64,000 bases of DNA from Coffea arabica (GCF_036785885.1 NC_092317.1:36507329-36571328); one strand, 5' to 3'; positions 44,416-57,780 are shown, counted from the stretch's first letter. Translations and numbers: made by a program. The notes: generated by a model not told the origin, from the letters alone.

Positions 44416-46847
44416 TGTGACGCCCCGAAAATTAGGGTTTTCATTTTATGGATCTTTTGTTGGACGAGCGGAGGAGCGCAGCTTTTAAACTTGGAAAAGA
44501 AGAAAAAATTTTGGAAATGTGAAGGGGACCAAATCCGGCCGGAAATCCGGCCAGTTTCTGGCCGGATAGCTGGCCGGATTGCCCAGCCGTTTTGAAAAAA
44601 TTTTTGATCAGCCACTGCCTTGAATCCGGCCAAGAATCCGGCCGGAAATCCAGCCAGATTCCGGCCGGATTCTGACGTGGCACAGCCGGTCAGAAGCTTT
44701 GACCGGCTGTTTGCTCCCTTTTTATTCCACTTTTACAACCAAAATATCTCATTTTTCTTCCCTGGTTCTTCCGTGAGCTTTTAAAGGAAAAACCTCTTCA
44801 ATTTTCTAGTTGCAATTTCTACCAAAATCTTGTGATTTCACCGATGGTTTTGGAAAATATTTCACACAAGGGCTCACTAGGGTGGTTCAAAGCTTTTGAT
44901 GGATTGGTTTTCAAGGGGAAGCTATAAGTTGATAGTTCTCTTGAATTTGAGGTAAGATTGGATATGCAAGTTTCCTTTGGTTTTAATATTGGTTAATTAA
45001 TGATTTGTGGTGGCCATGTGTATCATTTTGTGGAGTATTTTGTGGGTTTAAGGAAATTATGGTGAATTTCTAATGTATTGAGCATTTTCTGATTTTATAT
45101 AATAGGCATGATTAATGTTGGATTGATGGTTTGAATTGGTGATAAATGAAGCTCTTATGCGTTAATTGTGATCGATTGCAGAAAATTTATGTTTGTAGTG
45201 TGATTTCCGGTTTCTAGGGTTTCAAATTGGGGATTTTTCCAAGGATGACTTATAAGCTTTTGATTGGCTTTGATTGAAGGAAGTTATGGCTTAATTGAAT
45301 GTATGGTATTGTGTATGAACCACATGGGTGACTATGGTTAATTGTTATGAGAATTGGTATTTGAATGGTAGGTTGGAAATGTGTAAAATCTAGGGGTTAT
45401 GCCGCCCAATTTTTGAGAGTATGTGTTTGTTTTGACTTTGAATTGATCTTGATTCATTTTATGGAAATTCTTGTGAGTTGGCAATTGGGAGGATTAAGTT
45501 CTATATTACTTCATTCTTGTTTTGGCTTGTACATGATTTGTATAGGCTAGTCTCATGTTAAGTGGGGATTCTAGTCCTTAATTGTGATTCGTGATGGTTA
45601 TATGCAACGGTTGGGTCAAGAAGGGTAATTTCAGTTTTTCCCTGTTTCTGGACTGAACTTGGACTGTCATTTTCTCTGTCCTGTAGACCGAATCAACTTT
45701 TGCTTAAAACATGGAACTTGTAGATATATGAGTTGACTACTTGCCTGCAAAATTTCAGATTTATTGGAGTACTGTGGCTTGTGCATTGACCGAAATACCC
45801 ATGACTGCCCCGTAACCCCTGTTTTATGACAGTTTTCGTTCTTTCTCCTAGATTTCGATATTTGACCCTGAAATTGTACGTTTTGACTTTGGAAGTCTTC
45901 ATAAGAAATGTTGGCATATGTCTTAGCTTCGTAACGCCATAAGATTTGTTTCGATCGGATAAGTGTAGCTTTACTTATGATTAAAATGCCAACAGGTGGC
46001 AGGAACTCGTTAAGTTTAGAATTCCTCTTATTTGACTTGATATTGTAATCTAGGATGCTAACTTGAGCAAGGTCATGATGTATGCTGGAAAAGGTTCGTG
46101 TGCCGTGGTTGGTGAGTGAACCTTAACTATTTCTTTGAAAGTTACTTTTGAACTCAATCTTGCATTGATTACACGATTGCACCTCATTGTGTATGTGTGT
46201 GTGCCATCGCATTTTGGCTCCGATGAGATCTTGGGAAAATCTTGTGCTTAGAACTAACGTCTCCACTACTGTTTATGCATCTTTTGGAGCACGATGGCTC
46301 TTTATGTCTGTTTACCTGTTACTTGATTTAAGGGAACGTTGGATATTTAAGTACAAGGATTTCACTGGCTCCAAAGAGCAATATACGCATCTTTGATCAC
46401 TGAATCATGACATCATTTACATGCACTACTGTAAAGTTTATTTGATTATTGATTTTACTGTTCACTCGCTGAGCTTCTAGCTCATCCCCAAATGTTTTCT
46501 TCTCCCCACAGGAATCGAGGCAAAGGAAGCGCCTGTATTTCATTATTTGTGTGCCGGAAGGCATGTAACTTGTATAGTTTAGATTTGGATTCGTTTGTGT
46601 AATAATTGAGCTAGGGTGATTGTTTGAATTGGGATGGACGGATATCTCTTGTACACATTGAGTTTTGATGTAATTTGTTATAAAGTTTGGGCTTGCCTTG
46701 ATATTTGGGTTTGACTTTGGAGGTAAATGTGAGATTTTATCTTGTATTTGCTTGAGGACTGTAGTGATCGACTGAGTCCCGGCGAGAGCTGGGCAGACGG
46801 CCCGTTGACCCCTCTGGTTCGCCTTTGGGGAAAATGGGGTCGTTACA
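44416..46847 (+). repeat. LTR 1 of the tandem element
   Basis: TGTGACGCCCCG to GGGTCGTTACA, 2432 bp. It differs from LTR 2 and 3 at 44642, 44652 and 46485. Contains the ATCCGGCC motif cluster at 44534-44675 and a splice-donor-like GAG|GTAAGA near 44951. Confidence 0.95.
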
Positions 46848-49717
46848 GTTGGTATCAGAGCTTAGGCTTCAGATCTTTGTAGCGTATCCTAGAGTGAATG
46901 ATTAGGATGCCTGACTGTGAGATTCATTTGAATAGTATGTGAACGAGGATCTATCGTCTCCTAGGGGTTAAAGAAATGGAATATTTGGGAGTTTCTTACT
47001 TGGAATTTCTATGGAAGGAAAATATGGGATTAGACGAATTTGAATTCTCCGTATACTTCTAATTGTGGAAAGAGTTGAGGTACTGGGTAGTACGGGCTAT
47101 GGAGAATAAGAGACCGAGATTCGATAGTCAAACTTCCTGTATGATGATTTTGAACCAAGATAAAAAGGTACCAAAGAAATAAAATGTATTGTTCCGCCCA
47201 CATACCTTTTAAAGGAATTATGCTTTGGATTTTAAAGAAAAACTAGGATGTACTAGTTTTATTTGCAAGCGATGATTGGAAATAAGATATATACGCTTTA
47301 AGTATGTGTAATTTGCCGATTTTAGTAAAAATGTGAATTTTACTTGAAGTTCAAATTTGAAAATTTGTGAATAACTGATGACTTGCTTAATTTGACATAT
47401 GATGGGTTAAAACAAGGATAACAATTTCTAAACTAAGTTTTTCCCCTTGATTGTATAGTCTCACACTTGAATTTGTCCACGCTTTACACGAAGGAAAAAA
47501 ACATATATATATCTATCCCGAATGTTTGAAAGAATGGCAAGCTTATGTTTAATAATGTGAATCTTGAACTTGATAAGATTTCTGGTTACTTGAATACTCT
47601 TCTTATGTACTAAAATTCTTGACTTTCAAGAAGAGCGAGCCAATTTTTAAAATGTACGGACTGAGGAACTTCAAGATATAGAGTGACTGTATCCAAGAGT
47701 ACAAGTTAGTGTGAATTGATTTGGTTTCCATTTGACACGTAAGTTGGCAAGTTGTACTTACTCTTGGGTTGAACTTGGAGCTGAGACTCTAACTTGGAGC
47801 CTGGTTGTTTTGGGGATGAGAGTGCTCTGGCTGGTGGCTTGCTTATTAAAGATTTTGAATTTTGAAGGGATACCCTTTGGTTTCCGCTTGCGTTATGGCT
47901 TTATTGGATCTAATTGCGTAAGGGTGTATGATTTGATTGAAATTAGCAATAGTTGAACCCTTTGGTTTAACTATGGACTTAGAAAGGGTAGTGCACGCTG
48001 GGAGGCCATTTATATCCTGCTTATATATACTTTCTATCTTGGTGGCACCTAATTGCCTATGTGCAATATTGGACATATTGGTTTTGTTTTGTAACTTCTA
48101 AACCATGCTATAACTTTTGATACATGTAATGAATCATGACCTGATTTTTAATGTTTTGCAACTTGTATACGCGTTAAGCTCTTTTATGCTTAGTTATGCC
48201 CGTTTTCCTATGATTATAGACTTCTATTAAGTATGGTAGCAGGACTGGGAGTAAAGGGTTATGACCGAGGGTTTAGCCAACTCCGTGTTCATGGGAGAAA
48301 TTGATGGATGGTCTGGTAATTTAATAGGTCCCTAGGACTGAATATGAATTGAAAACTTGGTGAGATTTTCTTGTGCGCAACATATGTTATAGTTGGTTCT
48401 ATGCCAATACTTCAACCTTAGTAAGTTGAACTCCGAAAGCATTGTATTGGGTTGATAGGAGAACTCGAACTGTCTGGAACCGATTGGACTGAGCTTACTT
48501 GAGACTTGAACCTGTTTAGGCTAGTGTGCTCTTACGTACCTTAATGGACTTAATTTGACTGAATATACGGAATGTGATCAGTATGTGACCTGAATGTGGA
48601 CTTAATTTTGTGACTGCTTACGAATGTGAATTGCTGGACAGAGGTTAGGCCAGTGTGTTCTTGCTCTTACTCATGATCCTGGGATTTGAACTTGAACTTG
48701 CACTTGAACTTGAACTTATACTCTTATTCGTACTCATGCACCATGAACCTGAAGTGTTTGACTCTGCTTTGACCCTGCTCTTGAACTCATTCGTACTGGT
48801 GTGGTTGTAGACCGGCTACTACTCTTTTGTAGCGGTTGAACTGAACCTCTCTGGTGGGGCATTGCCTGTTGTGTTGTCCAGCACCACCATTCGTATGGCG
48901 AGGCATGCCTGTTGTGTTGTCCATCACCACCAGAGATGGAATACTTGAACTGAGGTTCTCTGGCGAAGTTTAGCCGATGTGCTAACTTGTTGTGTTGTCC
49001 AGCACCGCCAGGGACAAATACTTGAACTGAGGTTCTCTGGCGAAGTTTAGCCGATGTGCTAACTTGTTGTGTTGTCCAGCACCGCCAGGGACAAATACTT
49101 GAACTGAGGCTCTCTGGCGAAGTTTAGCCGATGTGCTAACTTGTTGTGTTGTCCAGCACCGCCAGGGACAAATACTTGAACTGAGGCTTTTGGTGAAGTA
49201 TAGCCGTTGTGCTAGCTTGTTGTGTTGTCCATCACCACCAGGGCCAACGTACTGAATTGAAATTCTTTGGTGAAGCTTAGCCGTTGTGCTAGCTTGTTGT
49301 GTTGTCCAGCACCACCAGAGATGCATTTTGATTTGAAGCTTCGTTGTATCCAGAATTTCTTCCAAATCTCTGGGACTTTACGTCCGGCATCAAGCCTTTT
49401 GCCTGTTTTATCTGGTTACGCGTTTAACTCCCTATTGGATCATGACTATTGGATAAGTTAGATTGGCGTGATATTTGGTACTTGAATTTGATAAGTGATT
49501 ATTATATAAGCCATGCTTTACTGGATCATGAATTACGATAAGTGAGATTAAAATGATTCCTAGTATTTGACTGACCTTGGGGAAAAATAAATTGCACCTG
49601 GTGAATACAAGTTGGATTAGATTGAATTCTAATGCTTGACTGGTTACTGAGCAATATCTTGACCGGATGTATATGGGTTGGAATGTCGAGGACGACATTC
49701 TTTTAAGGAGGGAAGAT
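46848..49717 (+). other. Internal region 1 of the tandem element, non-coding
   Basis: PBS TGGTATCAGAGC at 46850-46861, polypurine tract AAGGAGGGAAGA at 49705-49716. Only short chance ORFs and the 77-bp repeat array. It differs from internal region 2 at 48055 and 49460. Confidence 0.88.
48847..49325 (+). repeat. 77-bp tandem repeat array, copy in internal region 1
   Basis: Units containing TTGTGTTGTCCAGCACC(A/G)CCAG start near 48954, 49031, 49108 and 49185, with more diverged units on both sides. Spacing is 77 (once 76). Since 77 is not a multiple of 3, it does not encode a repeat protein. Confidence 0.9.
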
Positions 49718-52149
49718 TGTGACGCCCCGAAAATTAGGGTTTTCATTTTATGGATCTTTTGTTGGACGAGCGGAGGAGCGCAGCTTTTAAACTTGGAAAA
49801 GAAGAAAAAATTTTGGAAATGTGAAGGGGACCAAATCCGGCCGGAAATCCGGCCAGTTTCTGGCCGGATAGCTGGCCGGATTGCCCAGCCGTTTTGAAAA
49901 AATTTTTGATCAGCCACTGCCTTGAATCCGGCCAAGAATCCGGTCGGAAATCCGGCCAGATTCCGGCCGGATTCTGACGTGGCACAGCCGGTCAGAAGCT
50001 TTGACCGGCTGTTTGCTCCCTTTTTATTCCACTTTTACAACCAAAATATCTCATTTTTCTTCCCTGGTTCTTCCGTGAGCTTTTAAAGGAAAAACCTCTT
50101 CAATTTTCTAGTTGCAATTTCTACCAAAATCTTGTGATTTCACCGATGGTTTTGGAAAATATTTCACACAAGGGCTCACTAGGGTGGTTCAAAGCTTTTG
50201 ATGGATTGGTTTTCAAGGGGAAGCTATAAGTTGATAGTTCTCTTGAATTTGAGGTAAGATTGGATATGCAAGTTTCCTTTGGTTTTAATATTGGTTAATT
50301 AATGATTTGTGGTGGCCATGTGTATCATTTTGTGGAGTATTTTGTGGGTTTAAGGAAATTATGGTGAATTTCTAATGTATTGAGCATTTTCTGATTTTAT
50401 ATAATAGGCATGATTAATGTTGGATTGATGGTTTGAATTGGTGATAAATGAAGCTCTTATGCGTTAATTGTGATCGATTGCAGAAAATTTATGTTTGTAG
50501 TGTGATTTCCGGTTTCTAGGGTTTCAAATTGGGGATTTTTCCAAGGATGACTTATAAGCTTTTGATTGGCTTTGATTGAAGGAAGTTATGGCTTAATTGA
50601 ATGTATGGTATTGTGTATGAACCACATGGGTGACTATGGTTAATTGTTATGAGAATTGGTATTTGAATGGTAGGTTGGAAATGTGTAAAATCTAGGGGTT
50701 ATGCCGCCCAATTTTTGAGAGTATGTGTTTGTTTTGACTTTGAATTGATCTTGATTCATTTTATGGAAATTCTTGTGAGTTGGCAATTGGGAGGATTAAG
50801 TTCTATATTACTTCATTCTTGTTTTGGCTTGTACATGATTTGTATAGGCTAGTCTCATGTTAAGTGGGGATTCTAGTCCTTAATTGTGATTCGTGATGGT
50901 TATATGCAACGGTTGGGTCAAGAAGGGTAATTTCAGTTTTTCCCTGTTTCTGGACTGAACTTGGACTGTCATTTTCTCTGTCCTGTAGACCGAATCAACT
51001 TTTGCTTAAAACATGGAACTTGTAGATATATGAGTTGACTACTTGCCTGCAAAATTTCAGATTTATTGGAGTACTGTGGCTTGTGCATTGACCGAAATAC
51101 CCATGACTGCCCCGTAACCCCTGTTTTATGACAGTTTTCGTTCTTTCTCCTAGATTTCGATATTTGACCCTGAAATTGTACGTTTTGACTTTGGAAGTCT
51201 TCATAAGAAATGTTGGCATATGTCTTAGCTTCGTAACGCCATAAGATTTGTTTCGATCGGATAAGTGTAGCTTTACTTATGATTAAAATGCCAACAGGTG
51301 GCAGGAACTCGTTAAGTTTAGAATTCCTCTTATTTGACTTGATATTGTAATCTAGGATGCTAACTTGAGCAAGGTCATGATGTATGCTGGAAAAGGTTCG
51401 TGTGCCGTGGTTGGTGAGTGAACCTTAACTATTTCTTTGAAAGTTACTTTTGAACTCAATCTTGCATTGATTACACGATTGCACCTCATTGTGTATGTGT
51501 GTGTGCCATCGCATTTTGGCTCCGATGAGATCTTGGGAAAATCTTGTGCTTAGAACTAACGTCTCCACTACTGTTTATGCATCTTTTGGAGCACGATGGC
51601 TCTTTATGTCTGTTTACCTGTTACTTGATTTAAGGGAACGTTGGATATTTAAGTACAAGGATTTCACTGGCTCCAAAGAGCAATATACGCATCTTTGATC
51701 ACTGAATCATGACATCATTTACATGCACTACTGTAAAGTTTATTTGATTATTGATTTTACTGTTCACTCGCTGAGCTTCTAGCTCACCCCCAAATGTTTT
51801 CTTCTCCCCACAGGAATCGAGGCAAAGGAAGCGCCTGTATTTCATTATTTGTGTGCCGGAAGGCATGTAACTTGTATAGTTTAGATTTGGATTCGTTTGT
51901 GTAATAATTGAGCTAGGGTGATTGTTTGAATTGGGATGGACGGATATCTCTTGTACACATTGAGTTTTGATGTAATTTGTTATAAAGTTTGGGCTTGCCT
52001 TGATATTTGGGTTTGACTTTGGAGGTAAATGTGAGATTTTATCTTGTATTTGCTTGAGGACTGTAGTGATCGACTGAGTCCCGGCGAGAGCTGGGCAGAC
52101 GGCCCGTTGACCCCTCTGGTTCGCCTTTGGGGAAAATGGGGTCGTTACA
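49718..52149 (+). repeat. LTR 2 (middle) of the tandem element
   Basis: 2432 bp. It carries the same bases as LTR 3 at the three sites that distinguish LTR 1. No target duplication at its edges. Confidence 0.95.
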
Positions 52150-55019
52150 GTTGGTATCAGAGCTTAGGCTTCAGATCTTTGTAGCGTATCCTAGAGTGAA
52201 TGATTAGGATGCCTGACTGTGAGATTCATTTGAATAGTATGTGAACGAGGATCTATCGTCTCCTAGGGGTTAAAGAAATGGAATATTTGGGAGTTTCTTA
52301 CTTGGAATTTCTATGGAAGGAAAATATGGGATTAGACGAATTTGAATTCTCCGTATACTTCTAATTGTGGAAAGAGTTGAGGTACTGGGTAGTACGGGCT
52401 ATGGAGAATAAGAGACCGAGATTCGATAGTCAAACTTCCTGTATGATGATTTTGAACCAAGATAAAAAGGTACCAAAGAAATAAAATGTATTGTTCCGCC
52501 CACATACCTTTTAAAGGAATTATGCTTTGGATTTTAAAGAAAAACTAGGATGTACTAGTTTTATTTGCAAGCGATGATTGGAAATAAGATATATACGCTT
52601 TAAGTATGTGTAATTTGCCGATTTTAGTAAAAATGTGAATTTTACTTGAAGTTCAAATTTGAAAATTTGTGAATAACTGATGACTTGCTTAATTTGACAT
52701 ATGATGGGTTAAAACAAGGATAACAATTTCTAAACTAAGTTTTTCCCCTTGATTGTATAGTCTCACACTTGAATTTGTCCACGCTTTACACGAAGGAAAA
52801 AAACATATATATATCTATCCCGAATGTTTGAAAGAATGGCAAGCTTATGTTTAATAATGTGAATCTTGAACTTGATAAGATTTCTGGTTACTTGAATACT
52901 CTTCTTATGTACTAAAATTCTTGACTTTCAAGAAGAGCGAGCCAATTTTTAAAATGTACGGACTGAGGAACTTCAAGATATAGAGTGACTGTATCCAAGA
53001 GTACAAGTTAGTGTGAATTGATTTGGTTTCCATTTGACACGTAAGTTGGCAAGTTGTACTTACTCTTGGGTTGAACTTGGAGCTGAGACTCTAACTTGGA
53101 GCCTGGTTGTTTTGGGGATGAGAGTGCTCTGGCTGGTGGCTTGCTTATTAAAGATTTTGAATTTTGAAGGGATACCCTTTGGTTTCCGCTTGCGTTATGG
53201 CTTTATTGGATCTAATTGCGTAAGGGTGTATGATTTGATTGAAATTAGCAATAGTTGAACCCTTTGGTTTAACTATGGACTTAGAAAGGGTAGTGCACGC
53301 TGGGAGGCCATTTATATCCTGCTTATATATACTTTCTATCTTGGTGGCACCTAATTTCCTATGTGCAATATTGGACATATTGGTTTTGTTTTGTAACTTC
53401 TAAACCATGCTATAACTTTTGATACATGTAATGAATCATGACCTGATTTTTAATGTTTTGCAACTTGTATACGCGTTAAGCTCTTTTATGCTTAGTTATG
53501 CCCGTTTTCCTATGATTATAGACTTCTATTAAGTATGGTAGCAGGACTGGGAGTAAAGGGTTATGACCGAGGGTTTAGCCAACTCCGTGTTCATGGGAGA
53601 AATTGATGGATGGTCTGGTAATTTAATAGGTCCCTAGGACTGAATATGAATTGAAAACTTGGTGAGATTTTCTTGTGCGCAACATATGTTATAGTTGGTT
53701 CTATGCCAATACTTCAACCTTAGTAAGTTGAACTCCGAAAGCATTGTATTGGGTTGATAGGAGAACTCGAACTGTCTGGAACCGATTGGACTGAGCTTAC
53801 TTGAGACTTGAACCTGTTTAGGCTAGTGTGCTCTTACGTACCTTAATGGACTTAATTTGACTGAATATACGGAATGTGATCAGTATGTGACCTGAATGTG
53901 GACTTAATTTTGTGACTGCTTACGAATGTGAATTGCTGGACAGAGGTTAGGCCAGTGTGTTCTTGCTCTTACTCATGATCCTGGGATTTGAACTTGAACT
54001 TGCACTTGAACTTGAACTTATACTCTTATTCGTACTCATGCACCATGAACCTGAAGTGTTTGACTCTGCTTTGACCCTGCTCTTGAACTCATTCGTACTG
54101 GTGTGGTTGTAGACCGGCTACTACTCTTTTGTAGCGGTTGAACTGAACCTCTCTGGTGGGGCATTGCCTGTTGTGTTGTCCAGCACCACCATTCGTATGG
54201 CGAGGCATGCCTGTTGTGTTGTCCATCACCACCAGAGATGGAATACTTGAACTGAGGTTCTCTGGCGAAGTTTAGCCGATGTGCTAACTTGTTGTGTTGT
54301 CCAGCACCGCCAGGGACAAATACTTGAACTGAGGTTCTCTGGCGAAGTTTAGCCGATGTGCTAACTTGTTGTGTTGTCCAGCACCGCCAGGGACAAATAC
54401 TTGAACTGAGGCTCTCTGGCGAAGTTTAGCCGATGTGCTAACTTGTTGTGTTGTCCAGCACCGCCAGGGACAAATACTTGAACTGAGGCTTTTGGTGAAG
54501 TATAGCCGTTGTGCTAGCTTGTTGTGTTGTCCATCACCACCAGGGCCAACGTACTGAATTGAAATTCTTTGGTGAAGCTTAGCCGTTGTGCTAGCTTGTT
54601 GTGTTGTCCAGCACCACCAGAGATGCATTTTGATTTGAAGCTTCGTTGTATCCAGAATTTCTTCCAAATCTCTGGGACTTTACGTCCGGCATCAAGCCTT
54701 TTGCCTGTTTTATCTGGTTACGCGTTTAACTCCCTATTGGATCATGACTATTGGATAAGTTGGATTGGCGTGATATTTGGTACTTGAATTTGATAAGTGA
54801 TTATTATATAAGCCATGCTTTACTGGATCATGAATTACGATAAGTGAGATTAAAATGATTCCTAGTATTTGACTGACCTTGGGGAAAAATAAATTGCACC
54901 TGGTGAATACAAGTTGGATTAGATTGAATTCTAATGCTTGACTGGTTACTGAGCAATATCTTGACCGGATGTATATGGGTTGGAATGTCGAGGACGACAT
55001 TCTTTTAAGGAGGGAAGAT
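52150..55019 (+). other. Internal region 2 of the tandem element, non-coding
   Basis: PBS at 52152-52163, polypurine tract at 55007-55018. Differences from internal region 1 at 53357 and 54762 only, by eye. Confidence 0.88.
54149..54627 (+). repeat. 77-bp tandem repeat array, copy in internal region 2
   Basis: Exact positional counterpart (+5302) of the array at 48847-49325, with the same unit number. Confidence 0.9.
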
Positions 55020-57451
55020 TGTGACGCCCCGAAAATTAGGGTTTTCATTTTATGGATCTTTTGTTGGACGAGCGGAGGAGCGCAGCTTTTAAACTTGGAA
55101 AAGAAGAAAAAATTTTGGAAATGTGAAGGGGACCAAATCCGGCCGGAAATCCGGCCAGTTTCTGGCCGGATAGCTGGCCGGATTGCCCAGCCGTTTTGAA
55201 AAAATTTTTGATCAGCCACTGCCTTGAATCCGGCCAAGAATCCGGTCGGAAATCCGGCCAGATTCCGGCCGGATTCTGACGTGGCACAGCCGGTCAGAAG
55301 CTTTGACCGGCTGTTTGCTCCCTTTTTATTCCACTTTTACAACCAAAATATCTCATTTTTCTTCCCTGGTTCTTCCGTGAGCTTTTAAAGGAAAAACCTC
55401 TTCAATTTTCTAGTTGCAATTTCTACCAAAATCTTGTGATTTCACCGATGGTTTTGGAAAATATTTCACACAAGGGCTCACTAGGGTGGTTCAAAGCTTT
55501 TGATGGATTGGTTTTCAAGGGGAAGCTATAAGTTGATAGTTCTCTTGAATTTGAGGTAAGATTGGATATGCAAGTTTCCTTTGGTTTTAATATTGGTTAA
55601 TTAATGATTTGTGGTGGCCATGTGTATCATTTTGTGGAGTATTTTGTGGGTTTAAGGAAATTATGGTGAATTTCTAATGTATTGAGCATTTTCTGATTTT
55701 ATATAATAGGCATGATTAATGTTGGATTGATGGTTTGAATTGGTGATAAATGAAGCTCTTATGCGTTAATTGTGATCGATTGCAGAAAATTTATGTTTGT
55801 AGTGTGATTTCCGGTTTCTAGGGTTTCAAATTGGGGATTTTTCCAAGGATGACTTATAAGCTTTTGATTGGCTTTGATTGAAGGAAGTTATGGCTTAATT
55901 GAATGTATGGTATTGTGTATGAACCACATGGGTGACTATGGTTAATTGTTATGAGAATTGGTATTTGAATGGTAGGTTGGAAATGTGTAAAATCTAGGGG
56001 TTATGCCGCCCAATTTTTGAGAGTATGTGTTTGTTTTGACTTTGAATTGATCTTGATTCATTTTATGGAAATTCTTGTGAGTTGGCAATTGGGAGGATTA
56101 AGTTCTATATTACTTCATTCTTGTTTTGGCTTGTACATGATTTGTATAGGCTAGTCTCATGTTAAGTGGGGATTCTAGTCCTTAATTGTGATTCGTGATG
56201 GTTATATGCAACGGTTGGGTCAAGAAGGGTAATTTCAGTTTTTCCCTGTTTCTGGACTGAACTTGGACTGTCATTTTCTCTGTCCTGTAGACCGAATCAA
56301 CTTTTGCTTAAAACATGGAACTTGTAGATATATGAGTTGACTACTTGCCTGCAAAATTTCAGATTTATTGGAGTACTGTGGCTTGTGCATTGACCGAAAT
56401 ACCCATGACTGCCCCGTAACCCCTGTTTTATGACAGTTTTCGTTCTTTCTCCTAGATTTCGATATTTGACCCTGAAATTGTACGTTTTGACTTTGGAAGT
56501 CTTCATAAGAAATGTTGGCATATGTCTTAGCTTCGTAACGCCATAAGATTTGTTTCGATCGGATAAGTGTAGCTTTACTTATGATTAAAATGCCAACAGG
56601 TGGCAGGAACTCGTTAAGTTTAGAATTCCTCTTATTTGACTTGATATTGTAATCTAGGATGCTAACTTGAGCAAGGTCATGATGTATGCTGGAAAAGGTT
56701 CGTGTGCCGTGGTTGGTGAGTGAACCTTAACTATTTCTTTGAAAGTTACTTTTGAACTCAATCTTGCATTGATTACACGATTGCACCTCATTGTGTATGT
56801 GTGTGTGCCATCGCATTTTGGCTCCGATGAGATCTTGGGAAAATCTTGTGCTTAGAACTAACGTCTCCACTACTGTTTATGCATCTTTTGGAGCACGATG
56901 GCTCTTTATGTCTGTTTACCTGTTACTTGATTTAAGGGAACGTTGGATATTTAAGTACAAGGATTTCACTGGCTCCAAAGAGCAATATACGCATCTTTGA
57001 TCACTGAATCATGACATCATTTACATGCACTACTGTAAAGTTTATTTGATTATTGATTTTACTGTTCACTCGCTGAGCTTCTAGCTCACCCCCAAATGTT
57101 TTCTTCTCCCCACAGGAATCGAGGCAAAGGAAGCGCCTGTATTTCATTATTTGTGTGCCGGAAGGCATGTAACTTGTATAGTTTAGATTTGGATTCGTTT
57201 GTGTAATAATTGAGCTAGGGTGATTGTTTGAATTGGGATGGACGGATATCTCTTGTACACATTGAGTTTTGATGTAATTTGTTATAAAGTTTGGGCTTGC
57301 CTTGATATTTGGGTTTGACTTTGGAGGTAAATGTGAGATTTTATCTTGTATTTGCTTGAGGACTGTAGTGATCGACTGAGTCCCGGCGAGAGCTGGGCAG
57401 ACGGCCCGTTGACCCCTCTGGTTCGCCTTTGGGGAAAATGGGGTCGTTACA
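55020..57451 (+). repeat. LTR 3 of the tandem element
   Basis: 2432 bp, ends GGGTCGTTACA, followed directly by the target duplication instead of a PBS. Confidence 0.95.
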
Positions 57452-57780
57452 TGGACAAACCATGCACGCCTCATAAATAGACGCGTATAATCATCTTCCC
57501 TGGTTGGACTGATTAGAACATGGTTGGAGTCCAAAAATCCAACCGAACAAACGTCCTTGAACCCTAGCGAAACGAAAAACTATCGAATATCCTCCATAGA
57601 AGGCCTACCAAATGCAAACCTTCCAATCAGAACATTTTGGAAAGGCTCAGCCAATTTTGAGAGTTCCTCCTGCGACACAACCACAGCAGGTTCACCTCTA
57701 TGAGTACCAATAGAGCCCACATCTGGTACTTGACAAAGAGCACTCATCGTACTAGTCAAAACATCAGTGAATGACTTCAC
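57452..57780 (-). pseudogene. LINE fragment 1: ORF1 N-terminus (DUF4283)
   Basis: Starts MKSFTDVLTSTMSAL at 57780 and runs through LIGRFAFGRPSMEDIR, a stop near 57580, then GFLDSNHVLI and RRAWFVH, the first half of the DUF4283 domain of plant LINE ORF1. The open frame then runs into the LTR. It continues without loss of frame at 44415 when the tandem element and one TGGAC are removed. The adjoining open frame inside the LTR is not LINE. Confidence 0.85.

Larger units (their letters stand above)
44416..57451 (+). mobile_element. Tandem non-coding LTR retrotransposon: LTR-internal-LTR-internal-LTR
   Basis: Three 2432-bp LTRs start at 44416, 49718 and 55020, separated by two 2870-bp internal regions, with an exact period of 5302 bp. 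Only the outer edges have a target duplication (TGGAC). Each internal region begins with a tRNA-iMet PBS and ends with a polypurine tract, so the element is on the plus strand. No gag or pol domain is visible; it is a non-autonomous LARD-like element, probably of Tekay type by LTR ends, polypurine context and length. One insertion into LINE ORF1 followed by unequal LTR recombination explains the structure. Confidence 0.93.

Noticed and set aside
48847..49325. CRISPR-like regular repeats
   Set aside because: Direct 77-bp units with no variable spacers, in a plant retroelement.
48982..49365. 127-residue minus-strand repeat protein
   Set aside because: Product of the 77-bp array; the period is not a multiple of three and the frame shifts between units.
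49432..49935. 167-residue minus-strand ORF repeated at 54734-55237
   Set aside because: Spans the LTR edge and the ATCCGGCC cluster and has no domain. It is repeated only because the element is tandem.
49718..52149. Middle LTR as a separate solo LTR insertion
   Set aside because: No target duplication at its edges. A polypurine tract precedes it and a PBS follows, so it serves both units.
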